NCBI GenBank assembly: GCA_029263435.1 | Contig: JAJCXL010000305.1 | Location: 1-7,906, forward strand | Reading direction: 5' to 3' | Source: Acidobacteriota bacterium | Lineage (GTDB): Bacteria > Acidobacteriota > Vicinamibacteria > Marinacidobacterales > SMYC01 | DNA length: 7,906 nucleotides | Shown here: positions 5,629 through 7,906 of the stretch, in pieces | Layout: every line of letters starts with the position of its first letter | Position numbering within the stretch: the first letter of the stretch is position 1 | The notes under the pieces: model-generated | Seen by the model: the letters and a program-made list of their open reading frames with translations, nothing else | Told to the model about the DNA's origin: nothing | Databases searched by the model: none | Translations under genes and position numbers: made by a program

Positions 5629-6714
5629 ATGAAAATGCTAGCTATCACGAGTGCCATTCTGATCGCTCTCACGGCCTCGGCCGCCGGTGCCGCACCTGCT
5701 ACTGCAGACGTCGGCCCCGTGCTGCAATCGATCGGGCCTCTGACCTTCGGACCGGGCGGGATCCTACTCGCCGCAGATAACAAAGGCGCTAAGATTTTCG
5801 CGATCGAGCTGGGCGACCAGGCATCGAGCGGGACTCCCGGAGCCAAAGACATCGCCGGCATCGACGCCAAGATCGCGAGCATGCTCGGTACCGATGCGAG
5901 AGAGATCAGCGTGATGGATCTCGCGGTCGAGCCCACCTCCAAAAACGCGTTTCTCGCGGCTCACAGAGGCGAAGGAGCTTCAGCGAAGCCGGTGCTTCTC
6001 CGCGTCGACGGCGCCGGTAAGCTCGACGTGATCGATCTAGCCAAAGTGAGCTATACGGTGGCTTCGATTCAAAACGCGCCCAACCCCGACCCGAAAGCAC
6101 GGAGAGACCCGCGCCAGGCGACGGTGACGGACATGGTCTATGTCGATGGCCGAGTGTTCATCGCGGGTCTGTCGAATGAGGAATTCGCCTCTAAGCTTCG
6201 CTCGGTGAAGTATCCGTTCGAGGCCGTCGATGAAGGCACGAGTGTCGAGATCTACCACGGGGCTCACGGTCAGTGGGAGACGCGCTCGCCGGTCTACACT
6301 TTCGTACCGTACGAGATCGACAACGAACAGCATCTGATCGCGGGCTATCTGTGCACCCCACTGGTGAAGTTTCCGGTCGCGAAGCTGGCGGCGGGAGAAA
6401 AGCTCGTGGGCACGACCATCGCGGAGCTAGGCAACCGTAACCGCCCGCTGGATATGGTCGTGTACAAGAAAGACGGCAAGGACTACATCTTGATGTCGAA
6501 TACGAGCCGCGGCGTGATGAAGATCTCGACTGACGGTTTCGGCGACGAGCCGGCGATCACCGAGCCGGTGGGCGACACCGCTGGGGTTAGCTACGACACC
6601 ATCGCGAGCATGAAGGGTATCGAGCAGCTCGACCTCTTCGATGACAGCCACTCGATCGTCCTCGCGAGAACCGATGCCGGTGCGCTCAACTTGGAAAAAG
6701 TCGCGCTTCCCTAG
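5629..6714 (+). CDS. Secreted beta-propeller-like protein of unknown function
   Basis: The product is 361 residues. A clear Sec signal peptide (MKMLAITSAILIALTASAAG, cleavage near residues 20-26) sends it to the periplasm or outside; there is no lipobox cysteine. The mature part is rich in short beta-strand units typical of NHL/lactonase-type propellers: LTFGPGGILLAADNKGAKIFAIE (34-60), VTDMVYVDGRVFIAGLSNEEF (166-186), HLIAGYLCTPLVKFPV (235-250), NRPLDMVVYKKDGKDYILMSN (271-291) and MKISTDG. There is one cysteine (242) and no CxxCH heme motif or recognisable catalytic motif. The propeller fold is inferred from the repeat pattern. The next gene overlaps its 3' end, so co-expression is likely. 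I cannot assign a substrate; binding or scaffold roles are as likely as enzymatic ones. Confidence 0.85.
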   Translation: MKMLAITSAILIALTASAAGAAPATADVGPVLQSIGPLTFGPGGILLAADNKGAKIFAIELGDQASSGTPGAKDIAGIDAKIASMLGTDAREISVMDLAVEPTSKNAFLAAHRGEGASAKPVLLRVDGAGKLDVIDLAKVSYTVASIQNAPNPDPKARRDPRQATVTDMVYVDGRVFIAGLSNEEFASKLRSVKYPFEAVDEGTSVEIYHGAHGQWETRSPVYTFVPYEIDNEQHLIAGYLCTPLVKFPVAKLAAGEKLVGTTIAELGNRNRPLDMVVYKKDGKDYILMSNTSRGVMKISTDGFGDEPAITEPVGDTAGVSYDTIASMKGIEQLDLFDDSHSIVLARTDAGALNLEKVALP

Positions 6715-7831
6715 CGCTTCGACTTCTTGGCGTCGGCGCCTCAGTGGCGTCGGCGCCATCGTGTGCCTCCTCACCGGGCTCGCGCTCCCCGCCTCGGGTG
6801 ACGTGCGGGTCGATCTCGTGGACGGAGCGATCGAGGTCTCCGGACTCTCCGACGTATTCCTTTCGAGCTTGGCACACACGGAATGGACTTTCGAGGAGTG
6901 GACTCGAGTCCTGAGAGTCGCGGTCTCTTCCGACGCATCGCCCATTCTCGGCACTCATGAGGTCGTCGGAGCGTCTCTTCGGTTCCGCCCGATGTTCACT
7001 TTCGACGCCGGGCGTGACTACTTCGTCAGGCTCGAGCACGAAGGCCAAGTCGTCACCCAAACGGTGAGCCTTCCGGCCGTGATACGTGAGCGAACGACGC
7101 GGGTGACTGAGGTCACTCCAACGGCCGGGGTGTTACCTGAGAACCAGCTGAAGCTCTACATCCATTTTTCCGCTCCGATGGCGGGCGGCGATGGGCTCGA
7201 GTTCGTTCGGCTCCTGGACGAGGCGGGCGAGCCGGTCGTGGACCCGTTTCTTCCGCTGGGTGAAGCGTTTTGGAATCGAGATCGCACGCGCTACACCATC
7301 TTCTTCGATCCAGGTCGCGTGAAGCAGGGCATCCTGCCCAACGAGCAATTGGGGCGCCCCATTCTCGCCGGCCATACTTACCGGCTCGTCATCGACGAGG
7401 CGTGGCGTGACTCGCACAGCGTTGCCTTGGTGGGATCTTTCGAGAAACGGTTCTCGGTCGGCCCCGCCGACGAGTCCCCACCGGACCCCGAGAACTGGCA
7501 GCTCACCATCCCCGCCGACGGAACCCGAGAGTCTCTGGTCGTCGACTTCGGTGAGTCGCTCGACCACGCCATCCTGGATCGAGCCTTGAGCATCGAAGGG
7601 GTCTCCGGCCAGGCTGAAGTCTCTCGCGATGAGACCCGGTGGTCGTTCCGGCCGGACCAGCCGAGGAGCGCTTCGGAGCACACTCTCGTCGTGCTCACCC
7701 TGCTCGAAGATCTGGCCGGAAATCAGATCGGAAAAGCGTTCGAGGTCGACGTTTTCGAGCAGATAGAGACGCCGGAGGCCCAGAGCGCCTCGTACCGTCT
7801 GTCGTTCATCATTCCGCCAGATAAGCGCTAG
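6674..7831 (+). CDS. Secreted protein with Ig-like (SbsA/Big-type) domains
   Basis: With the ATG at 6674 the product is 385 residues. A long basic N-region ends in RRR (20-22) and is followed by a hydrophobic core (LSGVGAIVCLLTGLALP) and a likely signal-peptidase site after ASG (about 42). The mature protein looks like three beta-sandwich units. About 43-135 has the SbsA-type LRFRPMFTFDAGRDYFVR pattern. About 142-262 has YIHFSAPM, then FFDPGRVKQGILPNEQLGRP and GHTYRLVIDEAWRD. About 273-362 ends in the typical LEDLAGNQIGKAFEVDVF. It is probably an extracytoplasmic adhesion or structural partner of the preceding secreted protein. The start is uncertain: ATG 6641, ATG 6674 and GTG 6680 all overlap the upstream gene, and none has a strong Shine-Dalgarno site; 6674 has GAG five bases before it. 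I know of no specific function for this family. Confidence 0.85.
   Translation: MPVRSTWKKSRFPSASTSWRRRLSGVGAIVCLLTGLALPASGDVRVDLVDGAIEVSGLSDVFLSSLAHTEWTFEEWTRVLRVAVSSDASPILGTHEVVGASLRFRPMFTFDAGRDYFVRLEHEGQVVTQTVSLPAVIRERTTRVTEVTPTAGVLPENQLKLYIHFSAPMAGGDGLEFVRLLDEAGEPVVDPFLPLGEAFWNRDRTRYTIFFDPGRVKQGILPNEQLGRPILAGHTYRLVIDEAWRDSHSVALVGSFEKRFSVGPADESPPDPENWQLTIPADGTRESLVVDFGESLDHAILDRALSIEGVSGQAEVSRDETRWSFRPDQPRSASEHTLVVLTLLEDLAGNQIGKAFEVDVFEQIETPEAQSASYRLSFIIPPDKR
6728..6757 (+). repeat. Tandem 13-base direct repeat with a GC hairpin
   Basis: TGGCGTCGGCGCC occurs at 6728-6740 and again at 6745-6757, exact copies 17 bases apart. Because 17 is not a multiple of three, the copies are read in different frames (WRRR and GVGA) in the signal-peptide region. 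GGCGCC (6735-6740) can pair with GGCGTC (6746-6751) as a six-base stem including one G-U pair, with a five-base loop, shortly after the propeller gene's stop. Confidence 0.6.
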
Positions 7832-7906
7832 ATTCGAGGAGCGCGAGCAGCGCCCATCCCGAGGTCGAGATGTATTGGGCGTAGCTCGTCTGGCCCGCGG
7901 GGCGAG
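7809..7906 (-). CDS. C-terminus of an unidentified gene, 5' part beyond window
   Basis: On the minus strand a frame enters from the right edge and ends at a TGA (7809-7811). It gives 31 residues, RPAGQTSYAQYISTSGWALL followed by ALLESSAYLAE, with mostly G/C third bases. The other two minus frames look less like coding sequence. It would overlap the last 23 bases of the Ig-like gene tail to tail. Too little is visible to name a family; the last residues could be wrong if the overlap is not real. Confidence 0.45.
   Translation of the reverse strand, partial: RPAGQTSYAQYISTSGWALLALLESSAYLAE

Noticed and set aside
5393..5632. A 79-codon plus-strand frame ending just after the propeller start
   Set aside because: It has lower G/C in third positions than the alternative frame, no ribosome binding site and no recognisable sequence.
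5262..5780. A 172-codon plus-strand frame between the kinase and the propeller gene
   Set aside because: The first half is Arg/Gly-rich and shadow-like, and it runs 150 bases into the propeller gene's signal peptide. Only its middle part (after 5475) looks coding, which is noted under the leader stretch.
6427..6954. A 175-codon minus-strand frame across the propeller and Ig-like gene junction
   Set aside because: It is antisense to two genes with signal peptides and family-like sequence, and its composition is typical of a shadow frame.

Overview
The window is high-GC coding DNA, most likely from a free-living diderm bacterium. It holds many secreted or periplasmic proteins, a phage-shock (PspA) protein and an OmpR-type two-component pair. 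Acidobacteriota, Myxococcota and Gemmatimonadota are plausible, but the sequence alone does not decide the phylum. No tRNA, rRNA, CRISPR array, transposase or phage gene was seen.

Left block, minus strand (about 1-2435): three closely packed genes read leftward. They are an anchored von Willebrand factor A (vWA) protein with an intact metal-binding MIDAS site, a short PspA/IM30-like coiled-coil protein, and a polytopic membrane protein cut by the window edge. The vWA-to-pspA gap is 13 bases. pspA and the membrane gene share a GTGA overlap, so this looks like one operon.

Centre (2436-2595): a divergent promoter region with a phased array of GTTTTRC-type heptamers. Two face right and three face left, each set pointing in the direction of the operon it precedes. 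Rightward come an OmpR/PhoB-family response regulator and a membrane histidine kinase without a HAMP domain (2596-5144). The simplest reading is an envelope-stress module: the kinase senses a periplasmic signal, and the regulator controls its own operon and the divergent vWA-PspA-membrane operon through the heptamers.

Right block, plus strand (5145-7831): a 484-base stretch carries a possible small nine-cysteine protein whose reading frame does not match the well-placed ATG and ribosome binding site. Then come a secreted beta-propeller-like protein of unknown function and a secreted protein with Ig-like (SbsA/Big) domains. The last two overlap and are probably co-expressed. At the right edge, the C-terminus of an unidentified minus-strand gene appears to converge on and overlap the Ig-like gene.

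The points most worth following are the divergent heptamer array linking the two-component system to the PspA/vWA operon, and the cysteine-rich frame with its frame break.
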